Of a stretch of DNA of 64,000 nucleotides, positions 16,701 through 26,534 are shown one piece after another; position 1 is the stretch's first letter, and every line of letters starts with the position of its first letter. The notes under the pieces were generated by a model that did not search any database, was not told the origin of the DNA, and saw only the letters and a list, made by a program, of their open reading frames with translations. This stretch comes from Ignatzschineria sp. F8392. Its GTDB lineage: Bacteria; Pseudomonadota; Gammaproteobacteria; Cardiobacteriales; Wohlfahrtiimonadaceae. Position numbers and translations under genes: made by a program. Location: assembly GCF_002252045.1 (NCBI RefSeq), contig NZ_NEFF01000001.1:558001-622000 (forward strand), given 5' to 3'.

Positions 16701-16976
16701 TTAGGGGAGAGATAATGTTAGCGGCTGGGTTTGAAGATAGTGCTCTTTCTCTTTGCGAGAGAGCTGTTTAAAGGCATACTCCTGCTTCATCGCAGAGCTT
16801 CGGCAAGGGTAGGCGGCAGCGAAGATCATCTCTGCAGGGCGGCGAGAGCTGAGGCGGGTATATTTTGCTCCTCGACCAAGATTATGCTCTTTTAATCTTC
16901 GTTCAAGATCGGTCGTATAGCCGGCATAGAGTGTATTATCACGGCAATGGAGTACGTAGAAGTAATGTTTTTGCAT
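16701..16976 (-). CDS. GIY-YIG nuclease-superfamily protein (YhbQ/UPF0213 type)
   Basis: A 91-residue single-domain GIY-YIG protein. The pattern FYVLHCRDNTLYAGYTTD gives the paired Y-V-L / Y-A-G motif, followed by the family arginine in LERRLKEHN and the later Glu in KQEYAFKQLSRKEKEHYL. Stand-alone proteins of this type in enterobacteria have been linked to nucleotide-excision-like or DNA-damage roles, but their substrate is poorly defined. It is 50 nt downstream of the DUF2726 gene on the same strand, so likely part of the slt unit. No clear ribosome site. Confidence 0.88.
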   Translation of the reverse strand: MQKHYFYVLHCRDNTLYAGYTTDLERRLKEHNLGRGAKYTRLSSRRPAEMIFAAAYPCRSSAMKQEYAFKQLSRKEKEHYLQTQPLTLSLP

Positions 16977-17026
16977 AAGAAGAGTTGCGTTTAATGCCCT
17001 CTATTTGATCTTCTCTCTCTTGAATT

Positions 17027-17572
17027 TTACATCTCTTGAAAACGATAATCGTGATGTTGTCTTAAGATCTCAATAATTTGTGCTCGCAAATTATGCTCGA
17101 TATAACGTTTACGAAGGGGGACATGCAGAATGGGAATCTGTGCTTGATAGAGCGCTTCATCGACAAAAGCATCACGCACTTTGCGCTCATATTGATCATG
17201 GGTGCTATCATCGAGCTCAATCACGAGAAGAGGCGCTGTTGTTAAAGGATGCACTAAGACAAAATCGACATGCTTTGAGCGAATTTTACTAAATGCGCCG
17301 GCATAATCGCTCCGTTCAAGCCCGGGTCTCACCTTGATAATATCGGCAATCCGCACCTTACCAAAGATCTTTACCGGGACGCCGGCAAGGGCCACTTCTA
17401 AAGAGGAGAGAAAGAGCTGCTCTGCCGGTGTGAAGAGGTTAGGAATCGCTTGATACCATGAAGCGGGGACAGGGCGATCGACCTCCACAACCTTTTTGGG
17501 CATCATCTTCCAACGAAGAAAGAGAAAGAAACCTAAAATGATCAAAACGATCAAGAGCAGTTTATAGAGCAT
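17027..17572 (-). CDS. Membrane-anchored DUF2726 protein
   Basis: A 181-residue protein with one N-terminal membrane helix (about residues 3-20, rich in L/I/F) followed by a DUF2726 domain. The segment VDFVLVHPLTTAPLLVIELDDSTHD followed by KVRDAFVDEALYQAQIPILHV resembles the core of restriction-endonuclease-like (PD-(D/E)xK) folds, so a nuclease-like role is possible but unproven. It starts 6 nt after the slt stop codon, a tight operon arrangement with the murein transglycosylase. Confidence 0.8.
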   Translation of the reverse strand: MLYKLLLIVLIILGFFLFLRWKMMPKKVVEVDRPVPASWYQAIPNLFTPAEQLFLSSLEVALAGVPVKIFGKVRIADIIKVRPGLERSDYAGAFSKIRSKHVDFVLVHPLTTAPLLVIELDDSTHDQYERKVRDAFVDEALYQAQIPILHVPLRKRYIEHNLRAQIIEILRQHHDYRFQEM

Positions 17573-17578
17573 CTGTTT

Positions 17579-19522
17579 TTAACTCCCTTTCTCTACAACA
17601 GTTGTCGTTTGCGGCTCACGAGTGCTTGTACAGCTAAGATATTCTGAAAGACGCTTCGGATCACGATTGAGCGCATGGTAGATTACAGCATTACTCAAGA
17701 CATTTTTCACATATCCCCGTGTCTCATAGAAGGGGATTGTTTCGATCCAGAGCGCCATATCGAGTTGCTCATCCTCGTTAGGAAGCCACTTTTTTACATT
17801 GTGAGGACCGGCATTATAGCTTGCTAACATATAGGGGATACAGCTACCGACATTCTCTTTCAATTGATGGAGATAGGTGATACCGTAACGAATATTAGCT
17901 TCAGGATCATAGAGAGATTCTCGCTCTTTCTCATTGAGGGAGAGGGAGACACGCTCAGCTGTCGGAATCAGTAGTTGCATCAAGCCATAAGCACTCGCCG
18001 GTGATTTTGCTCGCTCATGAAAGAGACTCTCTTGACGAATGAGTCCTAAGACAATCGGCTCTGTCACCAGTTTATCGCTATATTTCTCAATAATTGGGAG
18101 ATAAGCAGTTGGATAACGGTAGTAGATGCCACCTTCAGCACGAGCTCTAGTTGCCGCTTGGAGACTTAAGTTATAAAAACCAGAATCAAAGGCGGCGATA
18201 CTTCCTGCCTCTTGTTCTGCTTGTGTGCTATTGCGTAGTGCCTCTTGCCATTTAGCGCGGCTAAAGTACTCTTCATTGGCTTTAGCAAGCAGTAATCCCA
18301 CTATAAAGCGTTGTGGAAGCGGTGTGTCACTCTTTATCTTCTTATTTTTAGCAATAGCGTTGATGCCATCATAATTGTGTTCTAGAGCATCAGCTGCTAA
18401 AAAGCCGTAGAAAGAGGGCTGATTCTGAATCAGTTTATAATAATATTTAGCTTGTTCATGATCGCCAATCTCCATATAGGTTCTGCCTAACCAGTAGCGC
18501 CAGACATCCTCTTTTTGCGCTTCAGGAGAGAGATGGGAGAGAAGGGCAAGTGCAATGGGGTAATTTCCCTCTTTAGCCGCTAAACGAAAACCCCATTGAA
18601 TCAATTGATCATCTCGCTCATCGACAGGGATGGCAAGGATCTTATCAAGAGGTGCTATAGCATCAGCGCGCCCTGCTTGGAAGACGGCGATACGGTTGCG
18701 TAATTTGATATAGTCAGCATCAGTCAGGAGCGATTTCTCTTTCGCTAACTGTAAACCTGCTTCTGCTTTTAAGGAGTCTTGACTCGACCACTTCTGTAAT
18801 ACTCTGTTATAGAGTTTCTGACTGTCGGGATAGTAGCTCTTTTGTACCATAATAGAGCTAGGGTCTTTGAGCAGATCGGCAAAGTATTGAAAATAGTTCT
18901 GCTTCTCTTCAGGAAGCGTTGTAATAAGACTCTCTGCTTTAGAGACTCTTCCCGCTAGGAGTAGTGCCTCGATCTTATTTTCAACAAGCTCGGCATTTTG
19001 GTTATTTTGCAACCAATAGCGCTCTGCTGGCAAGCAACTATTAGGAAGCTGTAGCTGCTTCTCCCAATCTTTCTGAAATTCAGCGAAATTAAATTGAGCA
19101 CTCTTCTGCTGCGCATTGTAGAGGTAGCATCGTAAGCTCAATGTATCTGCCAATTGTGCATGATCGAGAATAAATTGGTAATTCTCCTTCTTCTCTCGAT
19201 TTTGGAAAAGATTGATCTTTAAGGTATTGGCAAAGGGTTCTTTTGCATAACGATCGGTAAAATCGAGAACCTCTTGAGGATCGCTCTCATCGATCCGCTC
19301 TTGATAGTAATAAAACTCTAAGTAGGGGAGAAGAGAGGAGTCTTGGAGTTGATCACGATATTGTTGATAGGCTTGCCAATCTTTCTTAACAATTGCCTGT
19401 TTTCCATTGATGAATGCTTGCTCTTCTGTAATCTCCATTCCATTTCCCCAAAGAGGGAGGACAAGCAGAGAGGTGAAGAGTAGCGTACAGATTGATCGCT
19501 TATTTCGTAACAATAGGGTCAT
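17579..19522 (-). CDS. slt: Soluble lytic murein transglycosylase (Slt70)
   Basis: Periplasmic enzyme that cleaves peptidoglycan between MurNAc and GlcNAc to form 1,6-anhydro ends. The 647-residue protein has an N-terminal signal peptide (hydrophobic stretch about residues 12-27), then the long superhelical domain that forms the Slt ring. The C-terminal lysozyme-like domain has the catalytic Glu498 in GLIRQESLF, then ASAYGLMQLLIPTA, NIRYGITYL and MLASYNAGP. All SLT motifs are intact. It heads a minus-strand unit with the DUF2726 and GIY-YIG genes. Confidence 0.95.
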   Translation of the reverse strand: MTLLLRNKRSICTLLFTSLLVLPLWGNGMEITEEQAFINGKQAIVKKDWQAYQQYRDQLQDSSLLPYLEFYYYQERIDESDPQEVLDFTDRYAKEPFANTLKINLFQNREKKENYQFILDHAQLADTLSLRCYLYNAQQKSAQFNFAEFQKDWEKQLQLPNSCLPAERYWLQNNQNAELVENKIEALLLAGRVSKAESLITTLPEEKQNYFQYFADLLKDPSSIMVQKSYYPDSQKLYNRVLQKWSSQDSLKAEAGLQLAKEKSLLTDADYIKLRNRIAVFQAGRADAIAPLDKILAIPVDERDDQLIQWGFRLAAKEGNYPIALALLSHLSPEAQKEDVWRYWLGRTYMEIGDHEQAKYYYKLIQNQPSFYGFLAADALEHNYDGINAIAKNKKIKSDTPLPQRFIVGLLLAKANEEYFSRAKWQEALRNSTQAEQEAGSIAAFDSGFYNLSLQAATRARAEGGIYYRYPTAYLPIIEKYSDKLVTEPIVLGLIRQESLFHERAKSPASAYGLMQLLIPTAERVSLSLNEKERESLYDPEANIRYGITYLHQLKENVGSCIPYMLASYNAGPHNVKKWLPNEDEQLDMALWIETIPFYETRGYVKNVLSNAVIYHALNRDPKRLSEYLSCTSTREPQTTTVVEKGS

Positions 19523-19896
19523 ATCAATTCCATTTTATGATGCTTAGATCATTCATTATCGCAATATCGTAACACGGTGATATCGTAATGTAATATGCTG
19601 ATATCGCAATACCGCAACATGATAAGATCGCAACCTTGCAACCTTGCAACCTTGAAATATTACAACATTGCAACATTACAACACGACAATATTACAAGAG
19701 TAGAAGATCGCCGTGATTGATCTGCTCAGATGTAGAAAGTAGGTGATCTATCACAATTTAACACCCAAGGAAGCAACTTCTTCTAGGCGCTAAATTGAGA
19801 TAGATCTCTCATCTTAAACTCTCATCTTAAACCTTGATCTTATCATCGTGATGACTAAATTGTGGAGAGATGAAAAGAGGGCTTTCTTAGAGAAGC
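19523..19896. repeat. slt-upp spacer with short AT-rich direct repeats
   Basis: 374 bp upstream of slt and after upp. It contains slippage-type repeats: GCAACCTT three times around 19631-19654, preceded by loosely repeated TGATATCG(T/C)AAT units at about 19570-19610 and followed by ACAACATTGCAACATTACAACA. No terminator for upp and no convincing gene were seen. It presumably holds the slt promoter. Confidence 0.5.
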
Positions 19897-20529
19897 TTAA
19901 CCTTCAACCGTCCCAAAGATTTTATCGCCGGCATCCCCTAAACCAGGGAGAATGTAGGCATCTTCATTTAAGCCTTGATCGATCGATGCTGTGTAGATAT
20001 CAACATCAGGATGCTTTGCATGTAATTTTTCAATACCTTCAGGAGCTGCAACTAAAAAGAGTGCTTTAATCTTCTTACAGCCGGCATTTTTGAGAAGATC
20101 GATAGTTGCAATTGCCGTGCCGCCTGTTGCTAACATCGGGTCGATAATAAGTGCAGTACGATCTTCAAGATGAGTGGTGAGCTTTTGATAGTAAGCAACC
20201 GCTTCTAATGTCTCAGGATCTCGCTCAAAACCGACAACAGAGACGCGTGCGCCGGGGATCAACTCTAAAACACCTTGTTGCATACCGATACCGGCTCTTA
20301 GAATTGGAACGATGGTAACTTTTTTCCCTTTAATCTGCTCAACCTCAACATCACCCGCCCAACCTTCAACGGCGCGGGGTTCAGTTTCAAGATCTTTAGT
20401 TGCTTCATAGGCGAGAAGCTGCGCGATTTCAGAGGCTAATTCTCTAAAATCTTTTGTTGAGATCTCTTTTTTGCGCATCTTTCCAATTTTATGGGCAACA
20501 AGAGGGTGTTTGATCTCAAATACATTCAT
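19897..20529 (-). CDS. upp: Uracil phosphoribosyltransferase
   Basis: Makes UMP from uracil and PRPP in pyrimidine salvage. The 210-residue protein has the type I PRTase architecture. [26 protein letters not shown] is the 5'-phosphate/flexible-loop region, the PRPP motif is [21 protein letters not shown] near residue 125, and [24 protein letters not shown] is the uracil-binding C-terminus. A strong AAGGAG ribosome site precedes the start. It lies just downstream of the grxD terminator on the same strand. Together with the nucleoside hydrolase and apt it makes a consistent salvage set. Confidence 0.97.
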   Translation of the reverse strand: MNVFEIKHPLVAHKIGKMRKKEISTKDFRELASEIAQLLAYEATKDLETEPRAVEGWAGDVEVEQIKGKKVTIVPILRAGIGMQQGVLELIPGARVSVVGFERDPETLEAVAYYQKLTTHLEDRTALIIDPMLATGGTAIATIDLLKNAGCKKIKALFLVAAPEGIEKLHAKHPDVDIYTASIDQGLNEDAYILPGLGDAGDKIFGTVEG

Positions 20530-20549
20530 GGGTTATCTCCTTAAATTAG

Positions 20550-20580
20550 CAAAAAACCCATTTTAGGCATGGGTTTTTTG
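20550..20580 (-). terminator. Terminator between grxD and upp
   Basis: Perfect 11-bp stem CAAAAAACCCA / TGGGTTTTTTG with a 9-nt loop. It lies 32 nt after the grxD stop and only ~20 nt before the upp start, so upp may receive read-through or be started from within this gap. Confidence 0.85.
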
Positions 20581-20611
20581 TAATTAATGAATCGTGCTAA
20601 TAATCTACTAA

Positions 20612-20947
20612 TTATGCCTTTTGGTTTTCGATCGCTTCATTCATCATCTGCTTGAGATCATTACGCTCTGCAAGCTCTAAAATGATGTCACATCCGCCGA
20701 TCAACTCTCCACCGATATAGATTTGTGGGAAGGTTGGCCAATCTGCATATTTTGGAAGATGTTCAAAAATTTGTGGATCATCCATCACATTAACAAATGA
20801 GAAGGGAAGACCTGTATCTGCAAGTGCCTGTGCTGCACGACTAGAGAAACCACACATTGGGAATTGTGGGCTTCCTTTCATGTAGATTACTACAGGGTTT
20901 TCAGTTACTTGGCTCTTGATCTTCTCGAGCGTTGCTTGTTCAGTCAT
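20612..20947 (-). CDS. grxD: Monothiol glutaredoxin Grx4
   Basis: Cytosolic CGFS-type glutaredoxin that carries [2Fe-2S] clusters, often with BolA partners. The 111-residue protein has KGSPQFPMCGFSSRAAQAL with the single active cysteine in CGFS, the cis-proline region WPTFPQIYIGGELIGGCDII and a C-terminal helix. Start is preceded by AGGAG. Length and motifs are canonical. Confidence 0.96.
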   Translation of the reverse strand: MTEQATLEKIKSQVTENPVVIYMKGSPQFPMCGFSSRAAQALADTGLPFSFVNVMDDPQIFEHLPKYADWPTFPQIYIGGELIGGCDIILELAERNDLKQMMNEAIENQKA

Positions 20948-21224
20948 CTTTTTATACTCCTAGTAAAAATACCACTCTATTTTATCAGTTATTCCCTGAA
21001 GGTGGCATATTATAGCTACAAAAGGGGCAAAGATATTATTTTTAAGCGATATCTTTGCGTTGATGTCGGTTTCTTTACAATCTTTACGATCTTTACACTT
21101 TTTATACTTCTCTATTTTCTACCATCTGATAATGGGGATCAATTGTTTAATTCCAAAGTGATATCTAAAATCGATATCAAAAGTGATATTTCTAGAACCG
21201 ATGGGTGAAACGGGCGATCTTAAT

Positions 21225-22487
21225 CTATTGACGCCCCTCACCATGGCCGAGCACGATATATTTTTGTGAGGTTAAGCCCTCAAGCCCTACTGGACCGCGA
21301 ACATGAAGCTTATCGGTAGAGATGCCAATCTCTGCACCTAGACCAAATTCAAAGCCATCACAGAATCGGGATGAAGCATTGATCATGACACAAGCGGAAT
21401 CAACCGCGCGGAGGAAATGCATCGCTTTAGAGTAGTTCTCCGTCAAGATCACATCGGTATGGTGGGAACCATAATGATTAATATGTGTAATGGCTTCTTC
21501 CATACTCTTAACCACTTTTACCGCCAAGATTGGGGCGAGATATTCAGCATGCCAATCCTCTTCTGCAGCAATAATTGCCGGAATATTTTCCGCTTTAAGA
21601 AGTGCTAAAGCTTTTTCACAAGTTCTGAGCTCCACGCCTTTCTCAACCAAGATTGTTGCCATCTCGGGTAAAAACTTCTTTAAGATTCCCTCATGAATTA
21701 AGAGCGTCTCCATCGTGTTACAAGGGGCAAAGCGCTGCGTCTTTGCATTATCGACAACATGGTAAGCTTTGTTAATATCCGCTTCACTATCGACATAGGT
21801 ATGGCAAACACCATCGAGATGTTTAATAACAGGAACCGTTGCTTGGTGATTGATCCGTTCCACCAGTGCTTTACCGCCACGAGGAATTACTACATCGATA
21901 TATTGTGGTGAGGTGACCATCAGATCAACAATCGCGCGATCGGTGGTATTGATAATTTGAATCGAATCTTTCGGCAGTCCCGCCTTTTCGAGCGCAATCG
22001 TGAGTAGTGTTGCTAAGTATTGATTGGTATGAAAGGCTTCACTCCCGCCGCGAAGGACTGCGGCATTTCCAGATTTTAGGCAGAGTGCTGCAGCATCAAT
22101 CGTAACATTAGGGCGTGATTCATAGATAATGGCGATAACGCCGAGTGGCATTCGCATCTTGCCGACCTGAATTCCTGAGGGGCGAACTTTAATATCGCTG
22201 ATTTCACCAATAGGATCAGGGAGTAGAATCATCTCTTTGACGCCATTTGCCATCGCTTCAATACGTGTATCATCAAGTGCTAAACGATCGATAAAGGCAA
22301 CATCAAAATTTTGCTCTTTTGCATTGGTAAGATCTTTACTATTTTCAAGCTTGATCTCCTCTCGATGCGCTAAAATTGCTTCATAGAGTCTCTCTAAAAA
22401 TTGATTCTTCTTTCCAGAGTCCGCCATACGGAGCTTTTCGGAGGCGCTACGAGCATTCTCTCCCACATTTTGCCAGTAATTTAACAT
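21225..22487 (-). CDS. proA: Gamma-glutamyl phosphate reductase
   Basis: NADPH-dependent reduction of glutamyl phosphate to glutamate semialdehyde, the second step of proline synthesis. The 420-residue aldehyde-dehydrogenase-like protein has IYESRPNVTIDAAALCLKSGNAAVLRGG, PRGGKALVERI, the catalytic cysteine in KHLDGVCHTYVD and NASSRFCDGFEFGLGAEIGIST near the end. AGGA precedes the start. proB, usually adjacent, is not in the window. Confidence 0.97.
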   Translation of the reverse strand: MLNYWQNVGENARSASEKLRMADSGKKNQFLERLYEAILAHREEIKLENSKDLTNAKEQNFDVAFIDRLALDDTRIEAMANGVKEMILLPDPIGEISDIKVRPSGIQVGKMRMPLGVIAIIYESRPNVTIDAAALCLKSGNAAVLRGGSEAFHTNQYLATLLTIALEKAGLPKDSIQIINTTDRAIVDLMVTSPQYIDVVIPRGGKALVERINHQATVPVIKHLDGVCHTYVDSEADINKAYHVVDNAKTQRFAPCNTMETLLIHEGILKKFLPEMATILVEKGVELRTCEKALALLKAENIPAIIAAEEDWHAEYLAPILAVKVVKSMEEAITHINHYGSHHTDVILTENYSKAMHFLRAVDSACVMINASSRFCDGFEFGLGAEIGISTDKLHVRGPVGLEGLTSQKYIVLGHGEGRQ

Positions 22488-22634
22488 ATATTGATATCCT
22501 CATTGAGTTCTCTATTTTTTTAGTCTAGATGATTCTGTAGTCGTTGATCTACAAAGTGGATCTAGCTCTCATTATTCACAGATTAGTATACAGGATTTGT
22601 TAGAAAAAATGGGGAAGCTGTTGGAATTGAGTGA

Positions 22635-22671
22635 TAAAAAAAGAGCTCTTTGGAGGGGAACCAAAGAGCTC
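22635..22671 (-). terminator. Terminator after ahpD
   Basis: Perfect 11-bp stem GAGCTCTTTGG / CCAAAGAGCTC with a 7-nt loop. On the minus strand it is followed by seven Ts. It sits 60 nt beyond the ahpD stop. Confidence 0.9.
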
Positions 22672-22730
22672 AGTAGATATTGGATCTCGACTTAGGAAAT
22701 CAGATCCAAGGATTCAGAGAGAATCGATAT

Positions 22731-23258
22731 CTACTTATCAGCCAAAGAAACGCTTACAGAGAAGAGAACCGCTGCAATACGTACCGCTGACTGAATTCCT
22801 TGAGAAGAGACACCTAAATCACGGAGGTTCTTCTCGTGTGAATCAACACACATTCCACAACCGTTGACAGCTGATACAGCGATAGAAGCAAGCTCAAATG
22901 TTGCTTTATCAAGACCTGGGTTTGCCATTTGGTTCATGCGAAGACGTGCTGGTAATTTTGTATACTCATCGTTTGATACAAGATGGGTAAAGCGATAGTA
23001 GATGTTATTCATGCTCATGATGCTTGTTGCGATCTGCGCACCTTGGAACTCCTCTTCTGTTAAGAAGTCTTGTGCAAATTTTTCCATTGCATCGATTAAC
23101 ACTTTACATTTGGTGCTTAGCGCTACAGAAACAGCAACAGCAGCGATCTGTTTCTCAGTCAGACCTGGCGCACCAGCTTCTGTTAAAACAGTTGAAAAGT
23201 TAAGACGCATATCTTTTGCATACGCTGGTAACATCTCTTTAATGGTTTCGATAGCCAT
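22731..23258 (-). CDS. ahpD: Alkyl hydroperoxidase AhpD-like carboxymuconolactone decarboxylase family protein
   Basis: Disulfide reductase/peroxidase of the AhpD group. The CxxC active site is in NGCGMCVDSHEKNL (Cys134, Cys137), with the following histidine and the glutamate/lysine relay in place. The sequence matches full-length AhpD rather than the short CMD domains. A TTG two codons upstream (23264) is in frame, but the ATG at 23258 has AGGAG seven nt away and is chosen, giving 175 residues. AhpC is not encoded nearby. It is monocistronic, with its own terminator. Its physiological reductant is not evident here. Confidence 0.9.
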   Translation of the reverse strand: MAIETIKEMLPAYAKDMRLNFSTVLTEAGAPGLTEKQIAAVAVSVALSTKCKVLIDAMEKFAQDFLTEEEFQGAQIATSIMSMNNIYYRFTHLVSNDEYTKLPARLRMNQMANPGLDKATFELASIAVSAVNGCGMCVDSHEKNLRDLGVSSQGIQSAVRIAAVLFSVSVSLADK

Positions 23259-23885
23259 AATCAATCTCCTTACTATTTAAAATATTGCTTAATTATTTAA
23301 TCAGTTTAATCAGTTGTTTGTTTATCTGAAAGCTTATCTCTAATAAACAATCTTCAACTTTTGTATCTTTAATTTAATCTTTAATTTATTTAATCTTTAA
23401 TTTTGGTGAGATTTAAAGATTGCTCCGTTTGAAGTCCTTTATCTATGAGCCTTCTGGAGCGACTGAAGATATTAAAACATATATAACGGGCAAAATCTTA
23501 TGGTATTTATTAATAGCTACGATAAAGAATCTTAAAAAGGGTCTGATAAGAGGAAGTTATCACGTCCGATAGATCAACTTCTAAGTAGCGCCTCTGAGAG
23601 GATTTCTGGAGCCGCGGGAACCAACTATTTCGTTCTTTTCGCCGGTGCATGCCCGCAGGTTGGCATCTTTGATGCCAAGGAATCTAAAATAGAGAAATTC
23701 CATCAGGAAGTGACGGTGATAGAGATCGCCACTTGCCGGCGCGTGATTAATGAAAGAACGCGATAGTGAGATCCGGCAACGCATCGGCTTCTGTTTGTTA
23801 TAATTCAATTCACAGATTCAAATAGGAAGAACGATAAGGTCACTATTGTGTTTCATAAGAGAAGCGTTGAGATTGAGGATTAACT
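23259..23885 (-). repeat. ahpD-thioesterase spacer with A/B repeat block 4
   Basis: Divergent 627-bp spacer. The ahpD side is AT-rich with repeated TTTAATC/TTTAATT tracts (23285-23400). Minus-oriented B occupies 23614-23656 with its GGCATC-TTT-GATGCC palindrome at about 23661-23675, and A occupies 23734-23778. The thioesterase promoter must lie in the last ~100 bp. No gene was recognised. Confidence 0.8.
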
Positions 23886-24440
23886 ATGGAAAAAGAGCAA
23901 GTTACATCATTGGTAGAGTTAGAGTCTAATGATTATAGAGATTCTAGTGGTTCTGCTAATTTACAAGAGAAGGGCGAAAGCGGTGATGAGGATATTTGCC
24001 ACTATCTCTCTACATGGCTAGCAAAAGAGATCCCGATTAGTCAATCATTAGCATTAACACCGCTCTCATGGGAGCAGAGGAAGTTGATCTTTAAGGTACC
24101 ATTACAACCGAATCGAAACCATATGGGAACAGGTTTTGGAGGAAGCCTCTATACGGCATCACTCCTAGTCGCTTGGAGCTGGCTCCATCTTAAGTTGAGA
24201 GAGTTAGGTGTTACGGAGGGGATCCATATAGTGATTCAAGATGCCCATATCCATTATCCGGCACCGATGAAAGCAGATGCATTAGCGATCTGTGAAGCCT
24301 CAAGCGTAGCAGCATGGAATCGTTTTGCGAAGATGTTTTCCCGTTATGGGAGAGGACGAATCTCCTTAGAGAGCCATCTTGAAAGTGAAGGGATTACAAC
24401 AACTCAATTTAAGGGAGATTTTGTGGTCTATCGCGCCTAA
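23886..24440 (+). CDS. YiiD C-terminal-type thioesterase domain protein
   Basis: A 184-residue protein whose residues ~50-184 match the putative hot-dog thioesterase domain found at the C-terminus of YiiD. Telling segments are NRNHMGTGFGGSLYTASLLVAWSWL and DAHIHYPAPMKADALAICE. The first ~45 residues are acidic and low complexity, with no GNAT acetyltransferase domain, so this is the stand-alone form. The acyl-thioester substrate is unknown. Confidence 0.8.
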   Translation: MEKEQVTSLVELESNDYRDSSGSANLQEKGESGDEDICHYLSTWLAKEIPISQSLALTPLSWEQRKLIFKVPLQPNRNHMGTGFGGSLYTASLLVAWSWLHLKLRELGVTEGIHIVIQDAHIHYPAPMKADALAICEASSVAAWNRFAKMFSRYGRGRISLESHLESEGITTTQFKGDFVVYRA

Positions 24441-24779
24441 ATGGTCAGTAAATAATAAGGATATGATAAGTGAGTGATAAGAGGATTAGTTGTTTAGGTC
24501 ATATTATGGTGGCTATTTTCTTAAAGTATCCTCTAGAAAGTGTAAAATAGTGAGTCTATTTTAGTCTTTATGAAAAAATGAAGCGGATAGCATCAACCCC
24601 TATAACCGGTATGATTTATGAATTACATATTCATACCACCATATAACTTAATATCGTTTGATATCGTTTGATATCGCTTGATATCACTTAATATAACGGA
24701 GGTCGATTGAGGGTAGAGGGCACTAGTCGTGTTTTCATACCTTTCAATAGATCTCTATGACGAGAGAGAAGGAACCCTC
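24441..24779 (+). promoter_or_regulatory. glpD upstream region: nested palindrome and 10-nt repeats
   Basis: The spacer holds two structures. GGTATGA ... TCATACC (24608-24614 with 24631-24637) encloses a second inverted pair TATGAAT/ATTCATA. Then a 10-nt unit ATATCGTTTG recurs in five increasingly diverged copies from about 24651 to 24700. Both sit 80-170 nt before the glpD start. Either could be a regulator site. No match to the known E. coli GlpR operator was evident. Confidence 0.45.
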
Positions 24780-26534
24780 ATGACGCTTAATGCACGTGAT
24801 CGACGACAAAATATTCAACTTTTAAAGCAGGAACATTATGATCTTATCATTATGGGAGGTGGTATCACCGGTGCCGGCATTGCGCTCGATGCTGCTTCAA
24901 GAGGCATGAAAGTGGCGTTGTTAGAGAGAGAGGATTTTGCCTCAGGTGCAAGTGGTCGCTCAACAAAGATGATTCATGGGGGCTTACGCTATCTGAAGAA
25001 GTTCCAAATTAAGAATGTGATGCAGACGGGGAAAGAGCGCGCGACACTCTATGAGAATGGACCTCATGTGATTCGACGAGAGAAGATGCTCATTCCATTT
25101 TATCGAGGCGGAAGCTTTGGGCGATTAACAACATCGATCGGTCTGAAAGTGTATGACTATCTTGCTGGCGTGCAGAAAGATGAGCGCCGACAGATCTATC
25201 GTCGTGAAGAGGTCTTAAAGAAGATTCCCCAACTGAAAGCGGAAGGGTTACGCGGTGCTGCTGAATATGTTGAGTATCGTACCGATGATGCGCGCTTAAC
25301 GTTGGAGATTATCAAAAGAGCTGTAGAGATGGGGGCTCATTGCTTCAATTACCTTGAAGCACAATCCTTTAATTATGATCCTCATGGCTATGTTGAAGCC
25401 GTTGTTGCCAAAGATCGAATGACCCAAAATACCTACCTTGTTGAAGGGGATATCGTTCTCAATGCCACTGGCGCATGGGCTTACGATTTCTCTCCAGAGG
25501 CGATTGTTGATGGGATGGAAGTGCGTTATATCAAAGGAGCCCATCTTGTCTTTGATCAGAAAGATTTCCCCCTTGAAGATGCTCTCTTTTTTGATACCGA
25601 AGATAATAAGCAGATGGTATGTGCTATCCCGCGCGGTGATAAGACCTATGTTGGGGTCAGTAGCTCCCTTTATGAAGGTAAGCTAGAAACGCCAGCAGTT
25701 TCGACGACGGATCAAGCACGCCTTTTAACGCTGATTAATCAATTTTTACCGGCACTCAATCTTACAACGGAATCGATCGAGTCTTCCTGGGCAGGCGTCA
25801 CTTCGATTGTGATCGATAAGCATAATACTGGGAAGAAAGGGCAGAAGAGTCTTCTGAAGATTACGGGAGATGGATTAGTGACAGTCACAACTGGTAAATT
25901 GACAGGATATCGGGAATTAGCGGAATCAGTTGTTGATGAGATTGTGGCAAAATTGGGAAGCGAAAAGGGAAAAACATTTGGTGCATGCCAAACGATGACG
26001 CTACCGATCTCCGGCGGTGATGTGGGAGGGAGTGAAGGGTTTGCGCAATTTATTGAAAAAGCGGTTGAAGCAGGCATCGCTGCCAATTTAACAGAAGAGG
26101 AGGCGCGTCAATTAGCATTGATCTATGGAAGTAATATCGATCTACTCTTCAATATAGCTAAAACAGCTTCGCCTGAAGAGATGCAAGGGTTACCGCTACC
26201 ACTCTATCTACAACTTCGTTATGCTTTAGAGTCTGAATCCCTTTTAAGACCGAGTGATTTCTTTATTCGTCGAACCGGAATGCTCTATTTTGATATCGCA
26301 CAAATGATGCAATATCAAGTGGAGGTGGTGCGTTTTATGGCGCGTTATTTCTCCTGGAGTATTGAGCAGATTAAGCATTACAATAGTGAGCTTGAGATGG
26401 CACTCTATCAAGCGACACATCCCGTAGAGGATGATCGGGTTGTGAAATTGACGCAAAAAGAGCAAGATCTTGCCGCGGCTCCTGTGATTGAGGAGGTTGT
26501 AGAAGATCCCGTTAATCAAGACAGGGAAAAATAG
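24780..26534 (+). CDS. glpD: Aerobic glycerol-3-phosphate dehydrogenase
   Basis: Membrane-associated flavoenzyme oxidising sn-glycerol 3-phosphate to dihydroxyacetone phosphate and passing electrons to quinone. The FAD-binding start DLIIMGGGITGAGIALDAASRG, then SGASGRSTKMIHGGLRYL and the C-terminal RTGMLYFDIAQ are typical. An in-frame GTG at 24729 would add 17 residues, but the ATG at 24780 has AAGGA seven nt upstream and matches family starts, giving 584 residues. The C-terminal tail (about 20 acidic residues after the conserved end) is extra. A cytoplasmic glycerophosphodiesterase at 48.5 kb could supply its substrate. Confidence 0.95.
   Translation: MTLNARDRRQNIQLLKQEHYDLIIMGGGITGAGIALDAASRGMKVALLEREDFASGASGRSTKMIHGGLRYLKKFQIKNVMQTGKERATLYENGPHVIRREKMLIPFYRGGSFGRLTTSIGLKVYDYLAGVQKDERRQIYRREEVLKKIPQLKAEGLRGAAEYVEYRTDDARLTLEIIKRAVEMGAHCFNYLEAQSFNYDPHGYVEAVVAKDRMTQNTYLVEGDIVLNATGAWAYDFSPEAIVDGMEVRYIKGAHLVFDQKDFPLEDALFFDTEDNKQMVCAIPRGDKTYVGVSSSLYEGKLETPAVSTTDQARLLTLINQFLPALNLTTESIESSWAGVTSIVIDKHNTGKKGQKSLLKITGDGLVTVTTGKLTGYRELAESVVDEIVAKLGSEKGKTFGACQTMTLPISGGDVGGSEGFAQFIEKAVEAGIAANLTEEEARQLALIYGSNIDLLFNIAKTASPEEMQGLPLPLYLQLRYALESESLLRPSDFFIRRTGMLYFDIAQMMQYQVEVVRFMARYFSWSIEQIKHYNSELEMALYQATHPVEDDRVVKLTQKEQDLAAAPVIEEVVEDPVNQDREK

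Noticed and set aside
20864-21208. 114-codon frame on + overlapping grxD
   Set aside because: Antisense to the conserved grxD start and promoter; hydrophobic low-complexity composition from AT-rich DNA.
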